Assembly: GCA_013180625.2 (NCBI GenBank)
Contig: SNVD02014843.1
Span: forward strand, 1 to 64,000
DNA: 64,000 nucleotides
Direction: 5' to 3'
Origin: Boswellia sacra
Taxonomy: Eukaryota; Streptophyta; Magnoliopsida; Sapindales; Burseraceae
Positions 42,580-55,568 of the stretch are shown piece after piece. Within the stretch, counting starts at the first letter, position 1. The number at the start of each line of letters is the position of its first letter. Both the position numbers and the translations under genes were made by a program. The notes beneath the pieces were generated by a model, which was not told the origin of the DNA, ran no database searches, and worked only from the letters and a program-made list of their open reading frames with translations.

Positions 42580-45500
42580 TTGAAGCAAATAGCAAATGAA
42601 TTTAGACTCTCCTTTACACTGAAGACTTCGTATGGTGAGCACTACCATGCGATTATCACAAACTTAGCCAGTTTAGACTGTATAGAATGGATTCGTGGGA
42701 ACTTGAATGAGAGGTAACAAAACATGTTTCGTAATAAATGTTTTGGGTTTCTCCTCGACATTCAGGAGCTGTCTTTTCCATCTTAGTTGGTACACAATAG
42801 GGTACGATGAAGAGATGTGATTCCTTTTTGAAGGTAAAAATATGGTATTTGAACTATAATGTAGTTAACTAATTTTATTTTTTTAGCATTTGATCATTGC
42901 AGTTTTGTTTTTTTTTACCATTATTAGCTTCTTATGTTTTTTTTTTCCTTCTTTCCAGGAAGACTTATTTGTTTTTCTACCCACGAGTTCGGTTTGGTGA
43001 CCCGTTTGAAATTTGCTACCTCTATGCCACTAATACGCAATGTCTTGAATCCGTGCCATTTATTGGATACGTATTTTGGGGGTCAGGACATGGAACTCAT
43101 GCATTTCTATTTGAGACTTCGGGCATTAAATGTGTCAGCTTTCCCAGATAAGGATGTTATAAAGCTAGCCTTGTATTATGTGCTCGAGCGATTTTTCATG
43201 GGATGGGATCGATGCGGATATGTCTCATATAAGTGGTTGAATTTTGTCAACACATTGGATAGTTTTAATGATTATCCATAGGGTTCGATGTCTATTGATA
43301 AGACACTTAAATGGATGAAAAAACTTTGGATGAGAGGTTGGAAAAGTATAAGAAATGAGCGGAAGCAAAGAAGAAGAAGACGATGGGGAAAGGGAAGCAT
43401 TCCGAGACATATAAACTAGAAGGGTGCCCCTACGCTATTCAAGTACATACTGAAAAATAAGCGTTTGACGTGTTTATTAGTTTCTTTGAATTACATTTTG
43501 AAATACTTAGTCTCACTAAAAAACATTATGTTATTAAGGTTTGGCTGTACAAGGCCATGCCATACATTGGCGCAACACATGGGAAAGCAGACGGGGTGTT
43601 TATGGAGAGGATACCACGTTTGTTGAAGTGGGAGACAAAAAAAAAACCTCGTTAGAGGATATCGTCAAACGCGATGTCATGTTGGTTGAGAGGAGGGTTT
43701 GTCAGGTTCCACTTATTGTTTTTCCTGTTATCAATCACAACAAATCACTGTTTAATTTGATGGCTTATTTGATGATGCAGGCTTGTCCACTCATCGTGTT
43801 GGAGCCATCTGAGGTGGAGCAAATCACTGATTGGTACATTAGGCTTGCTGTAGTAGTTAACGTCTGGAGAGGTGCACATGTAGCATAGACGGCATCTGTT
43901 GATGCTCCTTTATTGCCCGATAAGAGGACCCACAAGGGATCCATTAGCTCCACCTCTTCTTGGTCAGAGTTCCCTTATTAGCCTGATGTAAGGTTAGTTA
44001 TCGACACAGGCAGTCTTCCAGATGATCGAGTGCGATCTCCATCACCCTCTTCCCCCCTTAGTCCTACACCTCCCACATACGAGAGTCATGGTCATGAGGA
44101 TCTATCAAGAACTCATCCCGTTGGACAGAGTTTCATCGATAGACTTGGGATAGGGCCAATCATCGACACAGCTGATCCACTAGATGATCGGGTGCGGTCT
44201 CTATCCGTCGCTCCCCCTATCAGTCTTGCACTTACCGCGTTTGAGAGCTATGGTCCTACAGGCGATTCGGTTCCTTCTTTTGGTCGCACGACCACCTGCC
44301 ATGACATTTTTCCTTCTATAAGTGATGTCCCTTCTACTTCGAATGTATATATTGAAAATTTACCTTTGTATACTTTTTTATTTACATTATTAGTTGGTTG
44401 TTTTCTCATGTTCATTGTGAATAATGATATACAAGCACAACCGTTCCATGATGGGTTTGAGAGTACAGTTTTGCGTGAGCTTGTAGGACTCTGGGAGGAG
44501 ATAACAATGTTAGGAGCAGAGAACAAGGATATGCGGGAGAAGATAGTACTTCTGTGTCAGGCTGTTTTACTACTGGATGGCCATTTTGGATACGCTGCCA
44601 CGATACATCATAAAAAGTAATAACGTAATTAATGATTTTCATGATGTCACAATGCTTAACCTGTCGTGATGGTTTATTGTAAAATAGGATTCAGATGATG
44701 GTATAGGCGATGAGAATGACAATCATGAGGCAAAAGAACTTGAACCTGTGGACACGAGTGTTCATGTCGTCGATGCTGCTCCCACGGGCTTTGTTTCCCT
44801 TTGAGATCGACGACTATTTCTGAGAAAGTATAAACGGAGCCTCTTCGTCGGTCCCCAGGTAGAAGAGAACGAGGGTCGTGCCACATGAGATAGCCTCTGA
44901 TGTTTCACACGTACAATCAGAAGACCCGATTGTTCAGCCCGTAGAGAAGCCCATTTTGCAGCATTGGGAAGCGGTGTCACGGGATGCAGACAATGTATTT
45001 CATAGCGTCCTATGGACTCGGGTTCCACTATTTGACCCACATGCCCACACACTAGATGCTAATTGCATAAGCTTTGATACGTGGATGAGTGAGGCGTCAG
45101 GCGATGTTGACTTGGGTGTTTGCCTTGCTGGTTATGAGTTCTTTGTCACGTTGACCACACTGACTTAGTTGGCTTGGATCTGAGGTTTGTTTCACTCATT
45201 GTCGTCTCCTCCTGACCAATATGCTAGTACAATATTTATTGATTACTATTACTATATGCAGCATTTTGACAGTTACTTGCGGACGTTACATTATAAAGCT
45301 CGAGATATGGGCGCAGGTTTTGTCCAGAGGTCTGTTTTCCTAGGCATAACTTTCTAGGTATGTATTTGCAAAACATATGAAATTATAGTATATTTGTGAT
45401 TCCATACTTTTGCCTGTACGAAAGTTAGCTAACTGTACTCATGAAATTGTAGTCAAAAGTTCAGTCGTTGTGGACACGATTCTCAGACAAATTGGATGAT

Positions 45501-46190
45501 ATTGACCGGATGAACGATTCAGATATTATCCAGTTTCTCCTTAGGGAGATGCCCCTTATTGGACGACCATGGGTCGATGTGGACAGGGTGAATCAATTTA
45601 TATTCAGTGTATTAGTATGTACTATTTTAATTAAAATGTTGTGACTAATTTCAATGTTGTCAACTTTTTTTTTTTCAACTCTATGTCCTGTTAACATCAG
45701 GAGCAAACATTGAGTGGCAGCCGAGGTGAATTTGAATCTCTGTGTGATAGTCATATATGACTTATATGTTACTTACAATTCCATCGACATAGTGAGTGCA
45801 CAGTCCGGTGTCTAGCAGAGATGATACCACGTATGGTATCAATGGAGGTTTATGGTCCTCCTGACTACCCTGCAACCTCCTATGACATTGAGCGCATCGA
45901 GGATTCATCCGAGGTACCACAGCAAGAGGTTAGGGGAGGAGTATGTGACGTGTATTGTTTGAAGTTCATAGAGTTCTTAGCTGAGGGTGTTCGATTAGAA
46001 AACATTAAGACATTCACGGACGAGACACTTCGACGAAGAATGCATTACATCTTTGGGCTTATCACGTTCTTCCACAAGCGGAGGAGGCTATCTCGGACAC
46101 CACGGGGCCTGCCAATGTTGTGTCAGCCGATGTTGAGCTACAGCCAAGCACGACTCTACCATGATTTTATGTCATGCATGGTAGAGGTAT
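42580..46190 (+). pseudogene. ULP1-like protease / DUF1985 gene inside the MULE (broken)
   Basis: Scattered exon-like pieces follow in order. A short N-terminal piece lies at 42580-42717. A DUF1985-like domain at 42934-43281 (VIKLALYYVLERFFMGWDR, then NTLDSFNDYP) has TAG where the family has Trp of YPWG. The DUF1985 tail at 43530-43655 (VWLYKAMPYIGA) is followed by a frame change at an A run near 43637, a Ser/Pro-rich linker (44030-44620), and a C-terminal piece (45821-46190) with VPQQEVRGGVCDVYCLKFIE, which matches the Q...C region of Ulp1 catalytic domains. Ulp1 enzymes remove SUMO-like modifiers. Several stops mean this copy is dead, and the His/Asp segment of the active site is not clearly seen. 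Confidence 0.72.
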
Positions 46191-46204
46191 TGTCCCATGA
46201 TTTT

Positions 46205-46320
46205 TGGGTACATGTTACACATTTTTGTAGTGACACATTTTTGTATATTTACACATTTTTGTATAGTTACACATTTTTGTATAACTACACATTTTGTCTA
46301 ATAACACATTTTTTCCATGT
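46205..46320. repeat. Short tandem repeat, ~17-bp unit
   Basis: TACACATTTTTGTATA-like units recur about five times in a row between the two MULE genes. Confidence 0.75.
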
Positions 46321-46424
46321 ATAGGGGTATGTACTTGTATTGTCATTTAAAAAGGTCAATATACAAAAAATGTAAATACATTTTTTTCTGGATGTATTGG
46401 TACATATATATATTTTGTCAGATA

Positions 46425-46620
46425 CGTTTTATACATGAACGTTTTATACATTGACAAAGCACATAAATTAGTGTTTCATACATAAATCTTTAATTCATTG
46501 ACAAAGCACATAAGGACATGTTTCATACATCAATGTTTTATACATTAACAAAGCACATAAATGAATGTTTCATACATGAATGTATTATACATTAACAAAA
46601 GCGCATAAATGAAAGTTTAG
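46425..46620. repeat. Tandem repeat, ~46-bp unit
   Basis: Four imperfect units contain GTTTCATACAT, GTTTTATACATT and ACAAAGCACATAAAT. The array separates the converging ULP-like and mudrA genes, where their 3' ends meet. Confidence 0.8.
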
Positions 46621-46778
46621 TCATTTGAAATAGCCTCTGATGGAATAACATAAATACACTACATCACCTAGAGCAAACAAATAATATTAAATGGAGAAAA
46701 ATACTCATTGCATACATTTGGCAGACATCATCCCCTATCACGTCGCGCCTCTGCAACAGCATCAAGTGGAACTGGGTT

Positions 46779-49593
46779 TCAGCAAGTTTGACGATTGTAC
46801 CCAGAACTTCCACATTGCTCGTAATTTCGAGACAAACTAAACTCACCGACAGAAGGGATTCGTTTTCTCAGAGGACGACCTGCTGGTCTCTTCATGACTA
46901 GCGGTAGAACCACTCTACTGTGTACCTCCTCAAGAACCATCCAATGCTCACTAACTCTAACGGGAACAACTGGTAGAGCATATGCATATAATAATGTTTC
47001 AGTTGTATAATAATGGGCACAATAATCATGGCACATCAGCAGGTTCATTCGTTTGCAAACAGCTAATACATGTGCCCATGGAAGCTGGTCAAGATTAAAC
47101 ATCCTGCATGTGCATGTCTGAGCGTGCATGTCAACGACGTTGACATGGTCGTTGCCTCTCACCTTGTACATAGTAAGAGAGATACTAATAACTCTCATAC
47201 GTTCGCCCTCCTTTAAATGCTCCCCTATCAACTTGTTAGCCCACAGCCAAAGATGTAATTCTAAGTTAGCAAATAACTCTCGACACTTATAGAACCATTA
47301 CTGCAAGTTTGCCCGGCAATAATCTGCTAACAATGTGACCTGAAGGAATTACGCATGTCGCAAGCAGCTATTCATCGACTCAACAATATTTGTTGTCATG
47401 GTGTTATACTATCGGTCATGAAATTGTGAATGTGCCCATTCATCGACTCCAATCTCTCAAAGATAAATTGCAACTGCGAGCATATACGATTCAATTTGTC
47501 GCATATGATAGTTGAAATTAGCATAGTGATATGTCCTTGCAACTCAAGAGTATATATTCAAGAAAGTCTTGTCCTTGAACGTGACCTTCAAGTTACCATT
47601 CAAATGATGAGTGTATAATCCATGCAGTGCAAAAGAAAAAACTTCTACAACAACTCGTTTAATGCTAATATGACGGTCAGAAATGAAAACAAAATCTCAG
47701 ACATTTCGTACTACATGATCACGTAACTGTCTCATGAACCAGTTCCACGAGTCATCATTTTTAGAATGCACAACTCCAAATGTCAATGGGTATATTTGTT
47801 TATTTCCATCCATACAAGAAGCCAAAAATATTATACCTTTATATTTCCCTTTCAGAAAAGGTCCATCAACTGCGATAATTGACCTAATTGATGATGCAAA
47901 TCTGACAATAGAGGTCCCCATACTCATGAAAAAGTATCTGAAATGGTTGTTATCATCAGTTTCTAAAGTCATTTTGGTTCCTAGGTTTGCTTTCTCAATC
48001 ATGTACATATACTGGAGGAGTAGTATGAATGATTGCTCATGAGATCCATGAAGTTCTTGCAAAGCTGCCTTCTTTGCCCTCCATGCCTTGTTGTATGTGA
48101 TATTAACATTCAATGACTCCTAAGTATTAAACATAATATCATTCGGACGGTATATTCTTGATGCCTAAATGAATTTGCTCTTAATATGTTTGTCAATAGC
48201 ATGTGTAGTTGCCTGTTTGTGATTTGGGTCAAGTCTGGCTCCAGAACATGTGTGATTGTTCTTATAATTTTTCACTTGGAAGAAATGTGAATCGACTACC
48301 ATTGTACCTTTGTGGCACTTAAATGCCATTTACAAGATTCAACGCGACATACGACCTCAAACCTTATTGCGTTGGAGTTCCTCACCTTGAATTGAAAGTT
48401 GCATCTTAATGCCAAATTTGATAACTTCTCACGAAGCTCGGTTTTGCTGTTAAACATCTGCCTAACTGTAACCTCAATCCCATCAATTATAAACGATGAA
48501 GCATTATCGTAAACTACAGAAGATGAATGCACAACAAGCGGCATCCTCCTAAATATGTTAGCCCAACGATTGTCATTTTCAAAGCCCAAATTAGCTTCTT
48601 GATGTATAGAATTTGCATTCATTCTCAGCTCATTATTCAACATCGGATCTTGTTGATGTCAGTATAGTAAAGAAGTAGGTGTGGAGTGAATTGGGGAAGG
48701 AAAGGTAAACGGCATATTCTGGTCCACATCATTCAAAATCTTTGTTTGTTCATCATTATCAAAATGTGAACCGTCTACAATCTACCCATCAACAGTAAAA
48801 ACATTCAAACCCTTACCTAAATCTTTAATACGAATAGTGCAATCATCATTCTCGTCGTCACCATACTCACTAGCATCATCACTAGCATCATCATAATCTT
48901 CTTTACCACCATTGTCACCATTAATGTCATCACTAGTATAATTAACATTAATATTGCCTAAACTCTCAAGCTCTCTAATGTTATCGAGATGACGTACTAA
49001 TCTCAATGGCATCAACGGGGGCACCCCTTCTTTATTTTCACATAACACCTCAACTGACTCATGTCCTGCATGTCCTGAATATTGCTCAAAGTCAATGCCA
49101 ACGTCATCATTCAATTGTGATTGTGCACAAACAGGAGTGGACTCACTTAATTGGTTGCTTCCACTTGTTGAGCGAAACAAAGAGGGATGAGAAGAACTTT
49201 GCCACCTTTGTACTACATCGGATCCTAACCTCTGTTTTTGCTTATCCCTATCTTCAACTTTGACAATTAGTGGTATATATGACTGTTGGTCATCCAAACA
49301 ATGCTGTACAAAAAAATAAACATCTTTGTCAATCTTAATAGGAGTTGGCAATGACGAAACACCCTTAAAAGCAAATTGAATCTCTAAACTTATGTTATGC
49401 TTTGAAGATCCCAACCCATTTCAGTACTAATTAAGTCAGCCAACTCATTATAAGTAGTACACCTACGAATAATCAGTGGCTTTTCCCTCCCACTGGTGTA
49501 CAAATAACTACCATTCTCTTGCATAATCCAAGAATCATTGTATATAATAAGCATAGAAAAGTTTTTATATCCTACATGATAGAGACATATCAT
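46779..49593 (-). pseudogene. mudrA: mudrA-type MULE transposase (broken)
   Basis: From right to left: an N-terminal piece (49593-49390); an acidic linker (49414-48782, many Asp); the MuDR DNA-binding domain (48643-48296, with EVVCRVESCKWHLSATK); the DDE transposase core (48113-47697, with SIIAVDGPFLKGKYKGIIF and PLTFGVVHSKND); and a SWIM zinc finger (47231-46779, TCTCRMFNLDQLPWAHVLAV). In the SWIM motif the usual PCxH has become PWAH, losing a zinc ligand. The enzyme cuts at the TIRs and pastes the element elsewhere. Stops and frame changes between the pieces show that it is inactive. Confidence 0.87.
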
Positions 49594-49659
49594 ATAAGGT
49601 CCATGGACAAAAAATCATTACAAAATTGTTTAACTAGGTCACAAGAACGACAATTCTGC

Positions 49660-49850
49660 CCAAACGCTCGACATATCTCGACGGAGTCTAAGTCGACGTT
49701 TGACGCTCGACACACTATACACGACACTCGATACTCGACAAAATACACATCCAACAATCGACACATTCGACAATCCACTCGACGCACTAACTTGACACTC
49801 AACCATAGCCTTGACACTCGACATTACCCCTAGACATGTCGAGTGTCGGT
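49660..49850. repeat. MULE right subterminal CTCGACA repeats
   Basis: About ten copies of CTCGACA/ACTCGACA or the complement occur in 190 bases, mirroring the left subterminal block and the cluster at 27190-27510. Confidence 0.75.
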
Positions 49851-50285
49851 CTTATATATCTGACACACGGCATATTGGTCAAGAGATCTCGCTCGACTAC
49901 GTCGAGTCTTCTTCCCCCTCGTCTGCGATACCAGATTTTCTCTACGATTTGCAATTTTCAACAAATATTGACAAAAAATGCACTATGTCTAAGCTTAGTT
50001 TACATACATATCTGTATTTTAAGCTAGATAATATGGTTGGAATGTGGTTGAAAGCTATGAAAACAAGAAATAATGAAAACATTACAATATACTTCAACAT
50101 TCTTACCCCATTTAGAGATAGATTACAGAGAGTTGTCTTACCTTATTCCTCAGCACCTTGTTGCTCAGCTTCAACTCTGTGATTAAACAATGAGATCAAA
50201 CAAATGTGTTGAAGGGTATTTCGGACAGTGGAGGAAGGAGTGACAGATGTATCTTTCTTCTTTCTTTTCAACAATGAATGAATGC

Positions 50286-50395
50286 AGGGCATTTTAGTCA
50301 TTTCATGTTCAAAGTGTCTATGGCATCGAAAGTTTTCAGGATGTGTCTATATTTCAGTAAAGGCCCCTAATTTTATCTATTTTTTCAATTTTTTC
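50286..50395 (-). repeat. MULE right terminal inverted repeat
   Basis: Partner of 41064-41171; it is followed by the target duplication copy at 50396-50404. Confidence 0.9.
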
Positions 50396-51840
50396 AAAAT
50401 TTTGTTGGATCTTATGATTCATGAAACGTGGCAATTATTAAAATATATAGTCAAATTTAATATTTTTTAATAAATATTTTTTTTAAGAAATCGAAGATGT
50501 TTTCTATACACATTTGTCCATATTTTCAGCATTCTTGTCGAGCATATTCAACGCTTTTCGTTCTTCAAATTATTACTTTATAATTGATCTCATTTTCCTG
50601 AATATTCCTTACTACGCATGCACAAATATAATTCGATCTAATTGAATAACATTTTTTCAATTTTTTTTTTATTTTAAGTTATTGACTTGAAACGGAGGAC
50701 CTTGTATCCTGCTTAATTAATTTAGGAGAAATTTTTAATAAGTTATAGGTGAGATTTATTAATGATTTTTATAATTTAGTTTGCATTTCATTCAATGTTT
50801 TTGAAAGCAAGTTTTGGTAAAAAAGTGTTCAAGAATATTGAGCGCGTTTGGTTGGGTTTCTCTACTGGTCAAATGAGATTTTTTAATGTCAAAAACTCTT
50901 TTAAATTTGTTTTTATGTTGTTAGATTGCCACTTACGAAAAGCTTATGAATGATACAAAAAAGTTGTTTTTATTTCTACTGGAAAAAAGCCCGAAATTGA
51001 GACATTTGGGAAAAGTTCTTTTCGTGTTTTTTTTTAAAGATTATTAAATGTTGTAAATACCCTCATATTATTTTTAAAATTCCATCATGCCTTTTTATTT
51101 AATAAAACCCTAATTTCAAATAATCAACTATAATCACTTTATTAAAAAAAAACTGAACATGAATCAACTCATCAAATTTGCGTTGAACTTCTCTTCAACT
51201 ATAAGTTTTTTTATTCTTTTTTTGTATGTTGATAAAATCTTTTTTCGTGCATTTATATACCCTGTAGTAATTTTGTCACTGGAAAATACTTTTTGATTGT
51301 ATATAACCAAACCATCTAGTGATTAAAAGAGTTTTTTTTTTTAATTGACAATCAAACAACCACCAGCTTATTAATATAAACTCTTTTCTACCTCTAAAAG
51401 ATCTACTTCAATAAGCTCAACCTCTAAAAGCCCAACTAAACTGATCCTAAAATGACCATAGTGGCACATTGGTGGAAGTTGTGGAATATAAATAAGTCTT
51501 AGTGGATTAGGCTTTTTTTGGATAAATGAGAATTTTTTCTTGCAAGGGCTAAATAGAGAAATTAAAAAAAAAAAAGAGAAAGAAAATAGGAGAAAATTTT
51601 TTTTCAAAGATTCTTTCCTTCCTCTCAAAGCAATGAAATCTATTGTATTCCGCACTTCTTTTACTTGACTTGACTCAATAATTGCATATGCAACAAAGCT
51701 TTTGGACCATTAGATTAACAAAAAAAAGGGATAGTTGAGTAATTAGTAAAATGAAACATATTCATACTATATAGTGCAGCATAGGATACATGATTGTATA
51801 GTACTAATTAGTACAATGTAACAAATTAGTACTATATAGT
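50396..51840. repeat. Tandem duplication, copy B, fragment 2
   Basis: Matches 38155-38990 (for example TTGTTGGATCTTATGATT and GACTTGAAACGGAGGACC), interrupted by a MITE-like insert at 50840-51447. Confidence 0.85.
50840..51447. mobile_element. MITE-like insert in copy B (~0.6 kb)
   Basis: Copy A reads AAGAATACTAAAAATGACC where copy B has about 608 extra bases. The ends are imperfect inverted repeats (AGCGCGTTTGGTTGGG, and AGTTTAGTTGGGC on the other strand). There is no coding sequence. The superfamily is uncertain. Confidence 0.7.
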
Positions 51841-52050
51841 AATGAAGAAGTAAATTCAGGCCTCTAAGCCTAGCCCAAAATTTCACCAATTGATAGCTAG
51901 CCCATTATTTATGATTTAAAGCCACAAGACCCAGTTGAGACCTAACCAAGGTAGGGAAAAGTCCAATTGTGGTCTTAGACCCAGTCCATCACTCATTTTT
52001 ATCGTGATAGGAGTAAGAAAAATAAGAAAAGATGGAGAAGAAGACAAGTA
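51841..52050. other. Copy-B-specific block, left part
   Basis: This stretch is absent from copy A and is not part of the Harbinger element. With 57568-58190 it makes about 0.83 kb of extra sequence into which Harbinger inserted. No gene is seen. It may be another non-autonomous insertion, or sequence lost from copy A. Confidence 0.5.
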
Positions 52051-52220
52051 GGGCCTGTTTGGAAGACGGGCTTAGCATGAGACTGGACAAAAGATAAGTA
52101 TTAATTATCCTGGACTCATGTTTGGTAATTTATATGGGTTAGGCTTAATAGTCTTAACAGTAAAATAAGACTAAATTTTCAGGACTATTTAGTCGCATTC
52201 TCCACCATGGGATAGCTTGG

Positions 52221-53997
52221 GACGGGGACTAATTAAGGCATACAGGTTGGTGCTTCTCTCTGCCTTCTTCTCCTCAACCTCTTGTAAGCCACTAGATTAT
52301 ATCCATTATCTTAATAATTTCTTTATGTTTTTTCAATTTTATTTCAGATTTTTACTTGTATAATTTCTGTTACTTGACAAACTTATCTCAAGTAAGTAGA
52401 TCTATCATTCTCTTTTATGGTTCCATTAATGGGTTTTATTATTTCTTTGATTTTGAGCAAAAAAAAAAAATTGAAAATTTGTACTTGAATAATGCTTTAT
52501 GACTGAAATTGAGTGTTGGTTGTTGAAATGCAATTTTGATAGATACTTATTATTAATTTTTGGGCTGCACACGTTAGATGCTAGTTAAAAAAAGTTGGAT
52601 TTTGCATTTCTTAATTCTTCTTTTATGTAAGTAGAAAAGATCAATACATATATTTTAATTGATTTTGAATCAAAATATGAAATGTAACTAGATAGTTTTT
52701 TTTATTGATTTTGTATCAAAATATGTGTATATAAATTTCATAACTTGAAGCTAATTTTCTAATTGGAATTTTATTAAAATTAATTAATAAGGTGAAAATG
52801 TGTCACGTAAATTGTGTATGAAAAACATTAAATTATATTAATATCATAAAGTTCAAATATAGGCTTGACATGGCAACAAATTTGATATAAATTTTATATA
52901 ACTACAATTAACTACTAACACGAAAGATCTCTAAACCCTACAAAAAATTTGATATGGTCTAAGATTCATAGTGCCCTATTATCAATAATAATTTTTTTTA
53001 AAAAAAATTAAAGTTATGATCAAGAAACTAAATAGAAAAAGTAATTAACTTAAATGCCAAATCAATGAAATATAAATCCTATGAAAAGTTGTTGAATGGT
53101 GTAAGTTTCACAACTAGTAAAACTTATTAAGATAACCATTATAATTAATTTGTACTAATTCTAGAATGGTTTGAGCTATAAATTGACTATAATTTATTTA
53201 GTTTTAGATAGTAAAGTAAAATGACAACCTCAAATTAACAAATTACAAAGACAACTCACAAACCTACCTCCAGTAACCCGACTTCCCTTCTCTTCTCTTC
53301 TACCTCTATAAATCTACCAACTTTCTTTTGATTATTTTATTTGACTGTCATATACTTAGTTTGGAGAATTGAATTGACTTACTGACATCAGGGTCAGGGA
53401 AGGAATGAATTGAAAGCCCTCCAACTCTAAGCCAATTTTCTTCTGTTTTTTCAGTTTGGTTTCCCTTTTCCACACTTGAAGTCCTCTTACCAATGTTCCT
53501 TTAATGTGTTTCTTGGGAGTTGCCATATATTGTAGAAGAGTGGCGTAAATGGTGCGAAATGTAAAATTAAATTCACCTTGTGGAAATTTATATTCTATTT
53601 ATATATAAGAACAATTCCTTCCTTGCTCAATTGTTTCTTCGTTAACAAATGTGACTACTAGGTTTGGGTTGTCCCTAATCTAAGTTGGGCCTGTAAACAT
53701 CAAAGATGGCGATGGCTTCGATGAAAAGTAAAGAAAAAAGGAACGATACGACTCTCTGTTTATGCAACTAACTATAGTAATGTGAATGAGATGTGTGATT
53801 TGTCATTAATAATCACATTTTGCTTGGAGCAAGAACCACACAATAGTCAATTAAATAACTTAGGATCTTAAATAAAATTTTCCCATTTTTCGCTCCCATA
53901 TCTTTATGTAATTTTCTATTTTTTAATATTAATAACTTATATATTTGTTTTTATGATTATAATTTAGTCATTAATTAGAGACCTTTGATTATCAAAT
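52221..53997 (+). other. Harbinger 5' non-coding region
   Basis: This is 1.8 kb of AT-rich sequence ahead of the transposase with no credible frame. It would hold the promoter and leader. A GT-AG leader intron is possible, but I could not place it. Confidence 0.5.
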
Positions 53998-55315
53998 ATG
54001 GATAACAAACGTATTCTGTTGTTCCTACTTGCGAATGAGTTGCGTATACAAAAATTGGCTATGTGTATAGCAACCATTGTCCTCTTGCATACTATTGTCA
54101 CATGGTTTCATGAGAAATATGTGCTTAAAAATCGGGCATTTGTTAGGCACCAAACTCGTATTAGTGCTCTAGACGACATGATAGGTAGCGGTGACATAGA
54201 ATGTGTGAATCAACTAAGAATGGATACAAGAACTTTCAGGATATTATGTGAACTACTTCGTGCTGGTGGGAGGTTAAAGATGAATAGTATAGTTTCTATA
54301 GAGAAGCAAGTTTGTGTGTTCTTACATATACTTGCCCATCATGTAAAGATTCGAACAATTCATAATAACTTTAAGCGATCTGGAGACACAATTAGTAGGT
54401 TTTTTTATTCTATCCTAAATGGGGTTTTACGTTTAGAAGATATTTTATTGAAGTTGCCGGACCCCGTGCCTGAGCATTGTACATATAATAGATGGAAATG
54501 GTTTAAGGTATGATGTACAAAAGCTTAAGATTTTATACGTATTTAGTTTCTAGTATATATTTTAAACCTTCATGATTTAACCTAATTTACGAATATATGT
54601 TTTTTTTTTATAGAATTGTTTAGGAGCATTAGATGGGACTTATATCAAAGTGCATGCTCCTGAGCATGATAAGCCAAGATATAGAACTAGAGAAGGTGAA
54701 ATTGCAACAAACATCTTAGGAGTTTGTTCACGAGACATGTTATTCACTTTTGTATTTCCGGGATGGGAGGGCTCAGCTTCGGATTCAAGAGTACTTCAAG
54801 ATGCTATATCTAGGCCTAATGGGTTAAAAGTTCCTACTGTTAAGCTTATGTTTAAAGAATATAAACAAATAAATTTAACTAATATAATTTATTACGCTCG
54901 AGTATAAATTCCTCTTTTACGTTTGTAAATTTTAGGTTGTTATTATCTTGTGGATGCTAGATACGCAAATGGTGAAGGCTTTCTTGCACCATATAGAGGA
55001 ACAAGATATCATTTATTAGAATGGCGAGATGGATATATACCAGCCAACTATCAAGAGTACTTCAACATGAAGCATGCAGCTGCAAGAAATGTGATAGAAC
55101 GCTGTTTTGGACTTCTAAAAATACGTTGGGCAATCTTACAGAGTCCATCTTTTTATCCAATAAAAACACAATGTCGAATAATAACTGCTTGTTGTCTCTT
55201 ACACAACCTTATTAGGATAGAAATGTCAATAGATCCTATGGAGTTTGAGTTAGATATTTCTAATGAAACCACTAGTGATCATGAAAGTGTTAGTGAAGTT
55301 ACTTCATCTGATTAA
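53998..55315 (+). pseudogene. PIF/Harbinger DDE transposase (HARBI1-like nuclease), status uncertain
   Basis: Exon 1 is 53998-54507 (MDNKRILLFL to YNRWKWFK) and has the N-terminal helix region. A GT-AG intron covers 54508-54613. Exon 2 from 54614 ([16 protein letters not shown]) has the first catalytic Asp in LDGT and the second in SASDSRVL. A second intron follows near 54842-54936, and exon 3 to 55315 has YYLVDARYANGEGFLAPYRG and the catalytic Glu in NVIERCFGLLK. All three catalytic residues are present. At intron 2 the nearest GT-AG join puts the frame one base out, so it is either non-canonically spliced or recently damaged. The protein would cut the element ends together with the Myb-like partner. 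Confidence 0.85.
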
Positions 55316-55568
55316 TGGACTGAGTGGAGGGATAATTTAGCATCACAAATGTTCAATGAGTGGAGGGAAAATAAGTTTACTTAGTATTTGAGTTTGTGTA
55401 ATGACATGTATATTTTAATTTCCTTGTAATTGAATAATTTATTTCAATGTTACAGATAATATTTGATTTCTTATATGCTGTTATGGTGGTATTTTTGTTA
55501 TAGTTAAACATTAATTTTAAGCAATGATGTTTAATACCCATTTTTGAATAAATATTTCTTATATTGAT

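Larger units (their letters stand above)
41064..50395. mobile_element. Mutator-like element (MULE) carrying a ULP1-like gene
   Basis: The element is 9332 bp. Its terminal inverted repeats of about 110 bp (41064-41171 and 50286-50395) begin AAAAAATTGAAAAAATAGA and share GGGGCC, TGAAATATAGACACATCCTG and AAAGTGTCTATGGCAT-type blocks. The flanks TAAATTTTG and AAAATTTTG form a 9-bp target duplication with one change, and copy A shows the unfilled site near 38156. The plus strand carries a ULP1-like gene and the minus strand mudrA, tail to tail. This is the layout reported for Kaonashi/CUMULE-type MULEs. Both genes are broken. Confidence 0.92.

Noticed and set aside
43225..43410. Minus-strand Ser-rich frame inside the ULP-like gene
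   Set aside because: It is a shadow of the DUF1985-like coding sequence on the plus strand.
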